Below are positions 8,846 to 17,855 of a stretch of DNA of 64,000 nt, in pieces. The position numbers and the translations under genes were made by a program. The notes beneath the pieces were generated by a model, which saw only the letters and a program-made list of their open reading frames with translations, searched no databases and was not told where the DNA came from. Numbering within the stretch: position 1 is the first letter of the stretch; the number at the start of each line of letters is the position of its first letter. This DNA is from Pseudomonas fluorescens (lineage in GTDB: Bacteria > Pseudomonadota > Gammaproteobacteria > Pseudomonadales > Pseudomonadaceae), in contig NZ_CP078138.1 of NCBI RefSeq assembly GCF_019212185.1, positions 1,904,501-1,968,500 of the forward strand, given 5' to 3'.

Positions 8846-10210
8846 ATGGCGAGTTCAACGATTTCCGGCCCCGGTTCGGGCTACGACACCCAGGCCATCG
8901 TCAAGGCGTTGGTGGGGGCTGAAAAGGCGCCCAAGCAAACCCAGATCACCGATCAGCAGAAAGACACGACGATCAAGCTTTCGGCCGTCGGCACGGTGAA
9001 GAGTGCGCTGGAGACCTACCGGACGGCGATCGCCAAGTTGAACAACGTGTCCGCCTTCAACGGCCTCGCCGCGACCTCGTCCGAAGACAAGAACGTCAAG
9101 GTCACCCTTGGCGATGGCGCCTCCAGCGGCAAGTACGTGGTGGTGGTCAGCGAGCTGGCGACCGCCTCGAAAGTCACCAGCAAGGTATTTGCCGGCGGCG
9201 CAACAGGTTCGGCGAACTCCAGCGGTGCCGACCAGACCTTGACGATCAATCAGGGCGACAAAAGCTACGATGTGCTGGTGCCCGCTGGCGCGACCCTGAA
9301 AGAAGTTCGCGAGTCGATCAACACCCAGCTTTCGGCCCAGGGCATCAGCGCCAACGTCTTGACCGATGCCAATGGCGGGCGTCTGGTGATTGGCTCCAAC
9401 ACCACAGGTGTGGACACCGATATCACCCTCAGCGGTGATTCGGATCTGGTCCAGGGCTATGACAAGGGCGCTCCAGCGCAGAATGCCAAGTACACCATCG
9501 ACGGTATCGCGATGGAGTCCACCAGCAACAAGGTGACGGCTGCTATCAGCGGCGTGACTCTGGACTTGGTCGCCAGCGACAAGGACAAGCCGATCACCAT
9601 CAACGTGGCGAGTAACACCGACACGCTGAAGACTTCGGTCCAGTCTTTCGTCACTGCCTATAACGCTCTGATGACCAGTATCAACACCCAGACCAAGGTC
9701 ACTGCTACCGGCGACTCTTCGACCACCACTGCGGGAGCGCTGACCGGCGACGCATCGATGCGCCAACTGGTCAACAGTCTGCGTAGCGAACTGGTCAACA
9801 GCACGGGGTCGGGTTCGGTGGGCAGCCTGGCGCAGATGGGCGTCACCACAGACTTGAAAACCGGCCTGCTGAGCCTGGATGACAAGACGTGGGACAAGGC
9901 CGTGGTCAAGGGCGCGACTGACATCGCCAAGATGTTTACTGGCGATACCGGTTTGGTGGCGCGCATGAACAAGGCGACCGAGTCCTATGTGGGGACTACC
10001 GGATCCCTGGCGACGCGGGTGACGGACCTCAACACCAAGTTGACCGACCTCACCACCCAGCAGGCTGAACTGGATCGGCGCATGGAGGCCCTGGAGAAAA
10101 CGTTGAGCGCTAAATACACCGCGATGGACACCATGATCGCCCAACTCAACGCCAGCAGTTCCAGCATCATGACCACGCTCAACTCGCTGAACAATCCGAA
10201 GTCGGACTGA
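8846..10210 (+). CDS. fliD: Filament cap protein FliD (HAP2)
   Basis: 454 residues. The N-terminal domain (ISGPGSGYDTQAIVKALVGAEKAP) and C-terminal coiled coil (TQQAELDRRMEALEKTLSAKYTAMD...IAQLNASSSSIMTTLNSL) are those of FliD, the pentameric cap that folds flagellin at the filament tip. The start follows AAGGAGAC at good spacing. It is 83 bp after flaG and ends 121 bp before fliS. Length matches the Pseudomonas B-type FliD. Confidence 0.97.
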   Translation: MASSTISGPGSGYDTQAIVKALVGAEKAPKQTQITDQQKDTTIKLSAVGTVKSALETYRTAIAKLNNVSAFNGLAATSSEDKNVKVTLGDGASSGKYVVVVSELATASKVTSKVFAGGATGSANSSGADQTLTINQGDKSYDVLVPAGATLKEVRESINTQLSAQGISANVLTDANGGRLVIGSNTTGVDTDITLSGDSDLVQGYDKGAPAQNAKYTIDGIAMESTSNKVTAAISGVTLDLVASDKDKPITINVASNTDTLKTSVQSFVTAYNALMTSINTQTKVTATGDSSTTTAGALTGDASMRQLVNSLRSELVNSTGSGSVGSLAQMGVTTDLKTGLLSLDDKTWDKAVVKGATDIAKMFTGDTGLVARMNKATESYVGTTGSLATRVTDLNTKLTDLTTQQAELDRRMEALEKTLSAKYTAMDTMIAQLNASSSSIMTTLNSLNNPKSD

Positions 10211-10255
10211 TAAGTGCGGGGTGCTCAAACACTCCGTCAAGCCTGTGTCCGCATC

Positions 10256-10282
10256 TAAAGTTTTAGTAGCGACAGTCGAAAA
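10256..10282 (+). promoter_or_regulatory. Possible sigma-28 promoter before fliS
   Basis: TAAA (10256-10259), exactly 15 bases, then GTCGAAAA (10275-10282) gives a perfect -35 and 6 of 8 at -10 against TAAA-N15-GCCGATAA, 50 bp before the fliS start. It would allow fliS and the next gene to be expressed with flagellin independently of fliD. Confidence 0.4.
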
Positions 10283-10331
10283 ACTGGTAAGCACCCAATC
10301 ATTCGCCTGTGGCCTGTACCGAGGTAGCAAC

Positions 10332-10733
10332 ATGAACCCAATGAAAGCCCTTCGTGCGTACCAGAAGGTCAATTCCCACGCGCAGATCTCCGAGGCCACG
10401 CCGCATCGGCTGATCCAGATGCTGTACGAGGGTGGGCTTGATCGCCTGGCTCAGGCCAAAGGCGCGTTGGAGCGCGGGGATGTTGCGCACAAATGCCTGA
10501 TGATCAGCAAGTCCATCGACATCATCACCGGCCTGCGCCAGGGCCTGGATGAAGAGAAGGCCGAGGATCCGGCGAGCATCCAGCAACTGGCCAGTCTCTA
10601 TGACTACATGAGCGCCCAGCTGCTGAAGGCCAACATCAGCAATGACCCGGAAATCATCGACGAAGTTGCGCGCCTGCTGATCACCCTGAAAAGTGGTTGG
10701 GACGCGATCGCGACGCAAGAGGTCGCGCAATAG
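10332..10733 (+). CDS. fliS: Flagellin export chaperone FliS
   Basis: 133 residues from the ATG at 10332, chosen because GAGGTAGCAAC lies before it and MNPMKALRAYQKVN is the typical FliS start. An upstream in-frame extension has no family resemblance. FliS binds the C-terminus of flagellin in the cytoplasm and keeps it unfolded until export. The helical pattern HRLIQMLYEGGLDRLAQAKGALE and the ending ITLKSGWDAI are family features. It is followed 24 bp later by a second chaperone-like gene. Confidence 0.95.
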   Translation: MNPMKALRAYQKVNSHAQISEATPHRLIQMLYEGGLDRLAQAKGALERGDVAHKCLMISKSIDIITGLRQGLDEEKAEDPASIQQLASLYDYMSAQLLKANISNDPEIIDEVARLLITLKSGWDAIATQEVAQ

Positions 10734-10757
10734 GCCCTGGGGCCTGAGGATGAAGGC

Positions 10758-11054
10758 ATGAGCCAAGCCCTGCAACGCATTGAACAAACCCGTGAAGCCC
10801 TGGTCGATGCATTGGCCGAGCGCAACTGGACGGCGATTGGCGAATTGGACGTCGCCTGCCGCAGTTGTGTCGACGAAGTGCTCAGTGAGGCGCCGGTCGA
10901 TGAGCAGGCGCTGCGGGAAAATCTCGAGAGCCTGCTGTTGGTCTACAAGCAGTTGCTCGAGGTGGCGAAGGATGAGCGTCAGGCAGTAGTCGACGAAATG
11001 GCGCAGATGAGACAAGCGAAGGGTGCCACAAAGGTTTACCATCTGTTCGGTTAA
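10758..11054 (+). CDS. fliT: FliT-like flagellar chaperone (fleP position)
   Basis: 98 residues, all helical and acidic, with no membrane segment (MSQALQRIEQTREALVDALAERNW...LLLVYKQLLEVAKDERQAV). Position directly after fliS and before fleQ matches fleP of P. aeruginosa, and the size and helical content fit FliT, the export chaperone for the cap protein FliD. Sequence similarity within this family is low, so the assignment relies on size, composition and place. A start with GAAGG before it supports the ATG used. Confidence 0.7.
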   Translation: MSQALQRIEQTREALVDALAERNWTAIGELDVACRSCVDEVLSEAPVDEQALRENLESLLLVYKQLLEVAKDERQAVVDEMAQMRQAKGATKVYHLFG

Positions 11055-11096
11055 CGCTTTGGTTAATCAGTTTGTCCGGGCACCTGCGCCATAAAT

Positions 11097-11125
11097 TTGA
11101 CTCTGCGCGGTTTTTTGACTTAACT
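11097..11125 (+). promoter_or_regulatory. Candidate sigma-70 promoter of fleQ
   Basis: TTGACT (11097-11102), 17 bases, then TTAACT (11120-11125), 105 bp before fleQ. The -35 is good and the -10 is only 3 of 6. fleQ is expected to be sigma-70 dependent because it stands at the top of the hierarchy. The rest of the 176-bp gap holds a GC-rich dyad (GCCTGCAGGC at 11168-11177, flanked by AGACG and CGTCT). Confidence 0.3.
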
Positions 11126-11230
11126 AGTGGCTGTTTGCGGAATTCAGACGTCTATAAGGCTTACCGTGCCTGCAGGCGTCTAGCTTGCCTCTCATTTGGG
11201 CATTGAGTTGACTAGGGAAGTTGCTATTGC

Positions 11231-12706
11231 ATGTGGCGTGAAACCAAAATTCTGCTGATTGATGACGATAGCGTGCGCCGCCGCGACCTGGCGGTGATCT
11301 TAAATTTTCTTGGGGAAGAAAATTTACCCTGCGGTAGCCATGACTGGCAGCAGGCTGTCGGCTCTTTGTCGTCTAGTCGTGAAGTCATCTGCGTCCTGAT
11401 CGGGACGGTCAATGCACCTGGTTCGTTGTCGGCTCTGTTAAAGACACTGGCAAGCTGGGATGAGTTCCTTCCAATTTTGCTGATGGGCGATAATTCTTCC
11501 GTCGAGTTGCCGGACGACCAGCGTCGCCGGGTGCTGTCGACCCTGGAAATGCCGCCCAGCTACAGCAAGTTGCTCGATTCCCTGCACCGTGCCCAGGTCT
11601 ATCGCGAGATGTACGACCAGGCCCGCGAGCGCGGTCGCCATCGCGAGCCCAACCTGTTCCGCAGCCTTGTCGGCACCAGCCGGGCGATCCAGCACGTGCG
11701 CCAGATGATGCAGCAAGTGGCCGATACCGATGCCAGCGTGCTGATTCTCGGTGAGTCGGGCACGGGCAAGGAAGTGGTCGCACGTAACCTGCACTATCAC
11801 TCCAAGCGTCGCGACGCGCCGTTCGTGCCGGTCAACTGCGGCGCGATCCCGGCCGAGTTGCTCGAAAGCGAATTGTTCGGCCACGAGAAGGGCGCCTTTA
11901 CCGGGGCGATCACCAGCCGTGCCGGGCGTTTCGAACTGGCCAACGGCGGCACCCTGTTCCTCGACGAAATCGGCGACATGCCGCTGCCGATGCAGGTCAA
12001 GCTGCTGCGCGTGTTGCAGGAGCGCACCTTCGAGCGCGTGGGCAGCAACAAGACCCAGAGCGTCGATGTGCGCATCATCGCCGCGACCCACAAGAACCTC
12101 GAGAGCATGATCGAGGTCGGCAGCTTCCGCGAAGACCTTTACTACCGCCTCAATGTGTTCCCGATTGAAATGGCGCCGCTGCGTGAACGCGTCGAAGACA
12201 TCCCGTTGCTGATGAACGAGCTGATCTCGCGCATGGAGCACGAGAAGCGCGGTTCGATTCGCTTCAACTCGGCGGCGATCATGTCGCTGTGTCGTCACGG
12301 CTGGCCGGGCAACGTTCGCGAGCTGGCCAACCTGGTGGAGCGCATGGCGATCATGCATCCGTACGGGGTGATTGGCGTGGTCGAGCTGCCGAAGAAATTC
12401 CGCTACGTCGACGATGAAGACGAGCAGATGGTCGACAGCCTGCGCAGCGATCTCGAAGAGCGGGTGGCCATCAACGGCCATGCCCCGGACTTCACTGCCA
12501 ACGCCTTGCTGCCACCCGAAGGCCTGGACCTCAAGGACTACCTCGGTGGCCTCGAGCAGGGTCTGATCCAGCAGGCGCTGGACGATGCCAATGGCATCGT
12601 GGCTCGCGCTGCCGAGCGCCTGCGTATCCGTCGCACCACCCTGGTGGAGAAGATGCGCAAGTACGGCATGAGCCGGCGCGAAGGAGACGAACAGGCGGAC
12701 GATTGA
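11231..12706 (+). CDS. fleQ: Flagellar master regulator FleQ
   Basis: 491 residues. An N-terminal degenerate receiver-like (REC/FleQ) domain is at about 5-120, then a sigma-54-interacting AAA+ domain at about 145-385 with Walker A GESGTGKE (174-181), GAFTGA (221-226) and [12 protein letters not shown] Fis-type helix-turn-helix follows at about 450-485 ([22 protein letters not shown]). It activates RpoN-dependent flagellar promoters and, in P. aeruginosa, binds cyclic-di-GMP and represses motility while controlling exopolysaccharide genes. Its ATPase is restrained by FleN, encoded at 34852. Start ATG follows AGGGAAG at slightly long spacing. A terminator follows. Confidence 0.98.
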   Translation: MWRETKILLIDDDSVRRRDLAVILNFLGEENLPCGSHDWQQAVGSLSSSREVICVLIGTVNAPGSLSALLKTLASWDEFLPILLMGDNSSVELPDDQRRRVLSTLEMPPSYSKLLDSLHRAQVYREMYDQARERGRHREPNLFRSLVGTSRAIQHVRQMMQQVADTDASVLILGESGTGKEVVARNLHYHSKRRDAPFVPVNCGAIPAELLESELFGHEKGAFTGAITSRAGRFELANGGTLFLDEIGDMPLPMQVKLLRVLQERTFERVGSNKTQSVDVRIIAATHKNLESMIEVGSFREDLYYRLNVFPIEMAPLRERVEDIPLLMNELISRMEHEKRGSIRFNSAAIMSLCRHGWPGNVRELANLVERMAIMHPYGVIGVVELPKKFRYVDDEDEQMVDSLRSDLEERVAINGHAPDFTANALLPPEGLDLKDYLGGLEQGLIQQALDDANGIVARAAERLRIRRTTLVEKMRKYGMSRREGDEQADD

Positions 12707-12718
12707 CGCCTGTTTTAC

Positions 12719-12748
12719 AAACCGCTGATGAGTCAGCGGTTTTTTTTC
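12719..12748 (+). terminator. Terminator after fleQ
   Basis: AACCGCTGA and TCAGCGGTT pair perfectly around TGAG, followed by a run of T. It separates fleQ from the sigma-54 promoter of fleS, only a few bases further on. Confidence 0.92.
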
Positions 12749-12763
12749 GGCACGGGTATTGCT
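12748..12763 (+). promoter_or_regulatory. Sigma-54 promoter of fleSR
   Basis: CGGCACGGGTATTGCT: GG and GC are 10 bases apart, with TTGC at -12, matching TGGCAC-N5-TTGC except the first base. It lies 54 bp before fleS. fleSR is a known RpoN/FleQ target. Confidence 0.82.
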
Positions 12764-12816
12764 ACAGCCCTCGCAACGGTCCGTTTCACTGACGGTCAGC
12801 CAAGCGAGAGAGCACG

Positions 12817-14016
12817 ATGCCCCACGCCGCCCCCATCTCTTCAGCCCTCGATGCGTCCAGCCCGGAGCAGGCCAGCCGGCTGGGCCTAGAGCAAGCGTTC
12901 GCGCTGTTCAATCAGATGTCGAGCCAGCTCACCGATTCCTACAGCCTGCTGGAAGCCCGGGTGACCGAGCTCAAGGGCGAGTTGGCGGTGGTCAGCGCCC
13001 AGCGCATGCAAGAACTGGCGGAAAAAGAGCGCCTGGCCAATCGTCTGCAAAACCTTCTCGACCTGTTGCCTGGTGGCGTCATCGTCATCGACGGCCAGGG
13101 TATTGTCGGCGAGGCCAATCCGGCGGCGTGCGAACTGCTGGGGCTGCCGTTGCAGGGCGAGTTGTGGCGCCACGTCATCGCCCGCTGTTTTGCTCCTCGT
13201 GAAGACGACGGCCATGAAATTTCCCTGAAGGACGGGCGGCGCCTGTCGATTGCCACGCGCTCCCTGGATGCCGAGCCGGGGCAGTTGGTGCTGCTCAATG
13301 ACCTGACTGAAACCCGTCACCTGCAGGATCAATTGGCGCGCCACGAGCGCTTGTCATCGCTGGGGAAAATGGTCGCCTCGCTGGCGCACCAGATCCGCAC
13401 ACCGCTGTCCGCCGCTCTGCTTTACGCCAGTCATCTGACTGAGCAGGCGCTGCCGCTGGCGACCCAGCAGCGTTTTGCTGGGCGCCTCAAGGAGCGTCTG
13501 CACGAGCTGGAACATCAGGTGCGCGACATGCTGGTGTTCGCCCGCGGCGAATTGCCGTTGACCGATCGCGTTACCCCGAAGGCGCTGATGCAGTCGCTGC
13601 AGGCGGCGGCACAAACCCATGTCCAGGACGTGCCGCTGCGCTGGCAGTGCGACGCCCATGTCGGCGAGCTGCTATGCAATCGCGACACCTTGGTGGGTGC
13701 GCTGCTTAATTTGTTGGAAAACGCCATCCAGGCCGGCGACGCATCGCTGCGCCTGAAGGTGCACCTGTATGCCCGGGGCAATAGCCTGCGCCTGTGTGTC
13801 AGTGACAATGGCGGCGGCATCGATGCGGCGGTGCTTGAGCGTCTGGGCGAACCCTTTTTCACCACCAAGACCAATGGCACCGGCCTTGGCCTGACCGTGG
13901 TCAAGGCTGTGGCGCGGGCGCACCAGGGACAATTGCAACTGCGCTCGCGGCCCGGTCGCGGCACCTGTGCGCTGTTGCTCCTGCCGTTGTTCAGCAATAC
14001 GCAAGGCATGGAGTAA
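12817..14016 (+). CDS. fleS: Sensor histidine kinase FleS
   Basis: 399 residues and no membrane segment, so a soluble kinase. It has a coiled coil near residues 40-80, a PAS domain at about 80-165 (NLLDLLPGGVIVIDGQGIVGE), the HisKA box with phospho-acceptor His191 (SLAHQIRTPLSAAL), and an HATPase domain at about 285-395 (NLLENAIQAG, DNGGGID, TTKTNGTGLGLT). It phosphorylates FleR to turn on the class III flagellar genes. The stop is followed 3 bp later by fleR. Activity depends on an unknown intracellular signal. Confidence 0.96.
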   Translation: MPHAAPISSALDASSPEQASRLGLEQAFALFNQMSSQLTDSYSLLEARVTELKGELAVVSAQRMQELAEKERLANRLQNLLDLLPGGVIVIDGQGIVGEANPAACELLGLPLQGELWRHVIARCFAPREDDGHEISLKDGRRLSIATRSLDAEPGQLVLLNDLTETRHLQDQLARHERLSSLGKMVASLAHQIRTPLSAALLYASHLTEQALPLATQQRFAGRLKERLHELEHQVRDMLVFARGELPLTDRVTPKALMQSLQAAAQTHVQDVPLRWQCDAHVGELLCNRDTLVGALLNLLENAIQAGDASLRLKVHLYARGNSLRLCVSDNGGGIDAAVLERLGEPFFTTKTNGTGLGLTVVKAVARAHQGQLQLRSRPGRGTCALLLLPLFSNTQGME

Positions 14017-14019
14017 GGC

Positions 14020-15405
14020 ATGGCAATCAAGGTTCTGTTGGTCGAAGACGACCGTGCGCTGCGTGAGGCATTGGCCGACACGCTGTTGTTGGGCGGTCAT
14101 GACTACTGTGCGGTCGGTTCGGCTGAGGAAGCGCTGGAGCGGGCGGCACAAGAGCCGTTCAATCTGGTGGTCAGCGACGTCAACATGCCGGGCATGGATG
14201 GCCATCAATTGCTCAGTGCGCTGCGGGTCCGGCATCCACAGTTGCCGGTGTTGTTGATGACCGCCCACGGCGCGGTCGAGCGTGCAGTGGACGCGATGCG
14301 CCAGGGCGCGGCGGATTATCTGGTCAAGCCGTTTGAGCCCAGGGCGCTCCTTGATCTGGTGGAACGGCATGCCTTGGGTGGCCTGGACAGCTGCGAGGGC
14401 CCGGTGGCATTCGAGCCGGCCAGTGCGCAATTGCTCGAGTTAGCGGCGCGGGTTGCGCGCAGCGATTCGACGGTGCTGATTTCCGGCGAATCGGGCACCG
14501 GCAAAGAGGTGCTGGCTCGCTACATCCACCAACATTCGCGACGTGCCAGTCAGCCGTTCATTGCGATCAACTGCGCGGCGATTCCGGACAACATGCTCGA
14601 GGCGACGCTCTTCGGTCATGAAAAGGGCGCTTTCACCGGGGCCATCGCCGCCCAGGCCGGCAAATTCGAACAGGCCGATGGCGGCACCATCCTCCTCGAC
14701 GAGATCTCGGAAATGCCCCTGGGCCTGCAGGCCAAGTTGCTGCGGGTGTTGCAGGAGCGTGAAGTCGAGCGGGTCGGGGCGCGCAAGCCGATCACTCTGG
14801 ATATTCGTGTGGTCGCGACCACCAACCGTGACCTCGCTGGCGAAGTGGCGGCGGGACGCTTTCGCGAAGACCTCTACTATCGGCTCTCGGTGTTCCCACT
14901 GGCCTGGCGCCCGTTGCGCGAACGCACCGCCGATATTCTGCCGCTGGCCGAACGCCTGCTGGCCAAGCACGTCAATAAAATGCAGCACGCCCACGCCAGG
15001 CTCTCGAAACAGGCGCAGGCATGCCTGGTCGGCTATCCGTGGCCAGGTAACGTGCGTGAGCTGGACAACGCCATCCAGCGTGCGCTGATTCTGCAGCAGG
15101 GCGGAGTGATCGAGCCGCAGGACTTCTGCCTGTCCGGACCGGTGGCCTGTGCACCGTTGCCGGTGATTGCGCCGAGCACGATGGCGGCACGCCCGGCGGC
15201 GGTCGAGGCTGAGTCCGCCGGTGCGCTGGGCGACGACCTGCGCCGCCGGGAATTCCAGATGATTATCGACACCCTGCGCGCCGAACGCGGGCGGCGCAAG
15301 GAAGCTGCCGAACGGCTGGGCATCAGCCCGCGTACCTTGCGCTACAAGCTGGCGCAGATGCGCGATGCAGGGATGGATGTGGAGGGGTATTTGTTTGCGA
15401 CGTGA
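14020..15405 (+). CDS. fleR: Sigma-54 response regulator FleR
   Basis: 461 residues. The receiver domain has Asp53 in VVSDVNMPGMDG; the AAA+ domain has Walker A GESGTGKE (156-163) and GAFTGA (203-208); and there is a C-terminal Fis-type helix-turn-helix (KEAAERLGISPRTLRYKLAQM). It activates RpoN-dependent genes of the hook, rings and junction in response to FleS. It begins 4 bp after fleS ends. A REPIN follows, then the sigma-54 promoter of fliE. Confidence 0.97.
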   Translation: MAIKVLLVEDDRALREALADTLLLGGHDYCAVGSAEEALERAAQEPFNLVVSDVNMPGMDGHQLLSALRVRHPQLPVLLMTAHGAVERAVDAMRQGAADYLVKPFEPRALLDLVERHALGGLDSCEGPVAFEPASAQLLELAARVARSDSTVLISGESGTGKEVLARYIHQHSRRASQPFIAINCAAIPDNMLEATLFGHEKGAFTGAIAAQAGKFEQADGGTILLDEISEMPLGLQAKLLRVLQEREVERVGARKPITLDIRVVATTNRDLAGEVAAGRFREDLYYRLSVFPLAWRPLRERTADILPLAERLLAKHVNKMQHAHARLSKQAQACLVGYPWPGNVRELDNAIQRALILQQGGVIEPQDFCLSGPVACAPLPVIAPSTMAARPAAVEAESAGALGDDLRRREFQMIIDTLRAERGRRKEAAERLGISPRTLRYKLAQMRDAGMDVEGYLFAT

Positions 15406-15453
15406 GTGATGCCGCTTCTGCGATACACGCGGATTCTGTGGGTGGTGAGATCC

Positions 15454-15569
15454 CTGTAGGAGCGAGCCTGCTCGCGATGGTCGTCAACGATGACACGGGC
15501 ATCCTGAATGTACGCGGCGCCCTCAGGCTCTTCGTCGGAACGCCGCCCGGAGCCGACTCGCTCCTACAG
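15454..15569. repeat. REPIN (paired REP elements)
   Basis: Two inverted REP sequences: CTGTAGGAGCGAG at the left end and its exact complement CTCGCTCCTACAG at the right end, each with an internal REP hairpin, about 115 bp in total. Such doublets are mobilised in trans by RAYT transposases in the P. fluorescens group. It fills the gap between fleR and fliE. Confidence 0.85.
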
Positions 15570-15649
15570 TAGATCGCCGTCCCCCGCGTGCAACTGGTCA
15601 GGTATTTGACGGCAATCCCAGCAGCGTTTTTCAAACCCCGTCATCGAGC

Positions 15650-15665
15650 TGGCACCCTTGTTGCT
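15650..15665 (+). promoter_or_regulatory. Sigma-54 promoter of the fliE operon
   Basis: TGGCACCCTTGTTGCT is a perfect match to TGGCAC-N5-TTGC(A/T), 61 bp before fliE. It should drive fliEFGHIJ and perhaps the hsb genes. The fliE operon is a known FleQ/RpoN target. Confidence 0.93.
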
Positions 15666-15725
15666 AACACCTCCCTACCCGCTGCGTGAGTGTCAAAAAA
15701 TTGCGGGTCGTCAGAGAGAGCAGTC

Positions 15726-16052
15726 ATGAGCCAAGGAATTGAATTTAATCGGTTGATGCTGGACATGCGCGCCATGCAAATGGACGCCATGGCCGCACCA
15801 AAAGCCGTTGCCGCGCCGCAAGAGGCGGGGAGCAGCTTTGCCGACATGCTGGGTCAGGCGGTGAACAAGGTCAACGCCACCCAACAGGCCTCGACCCAGT
15901 TGTCCACGGCGTTCGAGATCGGCAAGAGCGGTGTCGACCTGACGGACGTAATGATCGCCAAGGAAAAGGCCGGCGTGTCGTTCCAGGCGCTGACCCAGGT
16001 CCGCAACAAGTTGGTCCAGGCTTACCAAGACATCATGCAGATGCCGGTTTAA
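15726..16052 (+). CDS. fliE: Flagellar hook-basal body protein FliE
   Basis: 108 residues from the ATG at 15726, which follows GAGAGAGCAG; upstream extension is not family-like. FliE links the MS ring (FliF) to the rod. The C-terminal half ([46 protein letters not shown]) carries the family pattern. First gene of the large fliEFGHIJ operon, 15 bp before fliF. Confidence 0.96.
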   Translation: MSQGIEFNRLMLDMRAMQMDAMAAPKAVAAPQEAGSSFADMLGQAVNKVNATQQASTQLSTAFEIGKSGVDLTDVMIAKEKAGVSFQALTQVRNKLVQAYQDIMQMPV

Positions 16053-16067
16053 GGACGAGATTGACTC

Positions 16068-17855
16068 ATGGCAGAAGCAGTCGCCGATAACGTTCCGGCC
16101 AAGGCCAATGCAGCGGACGGCAAGCCACCGCTGTTCGGCTTGTCCTTCCTGGAAAACCTTTCCGAGATGACCATGTTGCGTCAGGTCGGCCTGTTGGTCG
16201 GCCTGGCAGCCAGCGTGGCGATTGGTTTTGCCGTGGTGCTGTGGTCGCAACAGCCCGATTATCGGCCGCTGTACGGCAGTCTGGCGGGGATGGATGCCAA
16301 GCAGGTCATGGACACCCTGGCCACTGCCGACATTCCTTACACCGTCGAACCCAATTCCGGCGCCTTGCTGGTCAAGGCCGACGACCTGCCGCGTGCGCGT
16401 TTGAAACTGGCCGCGGCCGGTGTCACGCCCACCGACGGCAATATCGGTTTCGAGATTCTCGACAAGGACCAGGGCCTGGGCACCAGTCAGTTCATGGAGG
16501 CGACCCGTTACCGTCGCGGCCTCGAAGGCGAACTGGGGCGGACCATTTCCAGCCTGAACAACGTCAAGGCCGCCCGTGTGCACCTGGCAATTCCGAAAAG
16601 CTCGGTGTTCGTGCGTGACGAACGCAAGCCCAGCGCCTCGGTGCTGGTGGAGCTGTATTCCGGACGCTCGCTGGAGCCAAGCCAGGTAGTGGCCATCGTC
16701 AACCTGGTCGCCACCAGCGTTCCTGAGCTGAGCAAATCGCAAATCACCGTGGTCGACCAGAAGGGCACCTTGCTCTCCGACCAGGCGGAAACCTCCGCGC
16801 TGACCATGGCCGGCAAGCAGTTCGACTACAGCCGGCGCATGGAAGGCATGCTCACCCAGCGGGTGCACAACATCCTGCAACCGGTGCTGGGCAATGATCG
16901 CTATAAGGCGGAAGTCTCCGCCGATATCGATTTCAGCGCGGTCGAGTCGACCTCCGAGCAGTTCAACCCGGATCAGCCGGCGCTGCGCAGCGAGCAATCG
17001 ACCAGCGAACAACGCACCGCCAGCAATGGCCCACAAGGTGTGCCCGGCGCCCTGAGCAATCAGCCACCGGCACCGGCCTCGGCACCGCAGACCACTGGTG
17101 GTGCCGCGGCAGCCGGCGGCATGGTGCAGCCCGGCCAGCCACTGCTCGACGCCAACGGCCAGCAGATCATGGACCCGGCCACCGGCCAGCCGATGCTCGC
17201 GCCTTATCCGGCGGACAAGCGCCAGCAGTCGACCAAGAACTTCGAACTCGACCGTTCCATCAGCCACACCAAGCAGCAGCAAGGCCGTCTCAATCGACTG
17301 TCGGTGGCGGTGGTGGTGGACGATCAGGTCAAGGTCAACGCGGCCAATGGCGAAACCAGCCGCGCGCCGTGGAGCGCCGATGAATTGGCGCGCTTCACCC
17401 GGCTGGTGCAGGACGCCGTCGGTTTCGACGCCAGCCGTGGCGACAGTGTCAGTGTGATCAACGTACCGTTCTCCGCCGAGCGCGGGGAAGTCATCGCCGA
17501 AATCCCGTTCTACTCCCAACCGTGGTTCTGGGACGTGGTGAAGCAGGTGGTCGGCGTGCTGTTTATCCTGGTGCTGGTGTTCGGCGTGCTGCGTCCGGTG
17601 CTGAACAACATCACCGGCGGCGGCAAGGGTCGCCAGTTGGCCGGCATCGGCAGCGACGCCGAACTGGGTGGCATGGGTGGCCTGGATGGCGAGTTGGGCA
17701 ACGACCGGGTCAGCCTCGGCGGTCCGCAAAGCATCCTGCTGCCAAGCCCGAGCGAAGGCTATGACGCTCAGTTGAATGCAATCAAGAGCCTGGTGGCCGA
17801 AGACCCGGGTCGTGTGGCCCAGGTCGTGAAAGAGTGGATTAACGCAGATGAGTGA
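16068..17855 (+). CDS. fliF: MS-ring protein FliF
   Basis: 595 residues. One membrane helix lies near residues 42-62 (VGLLVGLAASVAIGFAVVLW) and a second near 490-510 (VVGVLFILVLVFGVL). The periplasmic ring-building motifs lie between them (YRRGLEGELGRTISSL, VHLAIPK). A C-terminal cytoplasmic tail binds FliG. It forms the MS ring, the first structure to assemble at the pole in FlhF-dependent fashion. A proline/glutamine-rich stretch sits at about 320-385. The last 8 bp overlap fliG, suggesting coupled translation and matched stoichiometry. Confidence 0.97.
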   Translation: MAEAVADNVPAKANAADGKPPLFGLSFLENLSEMTMLRQVGLLVGLAASVAIGFAVVLWSQQPDYRPLYGSLAGMDAKQVMDTLATADIPYTVEPNSGALLVKADDLPRARLKLAAAGVTPTDGNIGFEILDKDQGLGTSQFMEATRYRRGLEGELGRTISSLNNVKAARVHLAIPKSSVFVRDERKPSASVLVELYSGRSLEPSQVVAIVNLVATSVPELSKSQITVVDQKGTLLSDQAETSALTMAGKQFDYSRRMEGMLTQRVHNILQPVLGNDRYKAEVSADIDFSAVESTSEQFNPDQPALRSEQSTSEQRTASNGPQGVPGALSNQPPAPASAPQTTGGAAAAGGMVQPGQPLLDANGQQIMDPATGQPMLAPYPADKRQQSTKNFELDRSISHTKQQQGRLNRLSVAVVVDDQVKVNAANGETSRAPWSADELARFTRLVQDAVGFDASRGDSVSVINVPFSAERGEVIAEIPFYSQPWFWDVVKQVVGVLFILVLVFGVLRPVLNNITGGGKGRQLAGIGSDAELGGMGGLDGELGNDRVSLGGPQSILLPSPSEGYDAQLNAIKSLVAEDPGRVAQVVKEWINADE

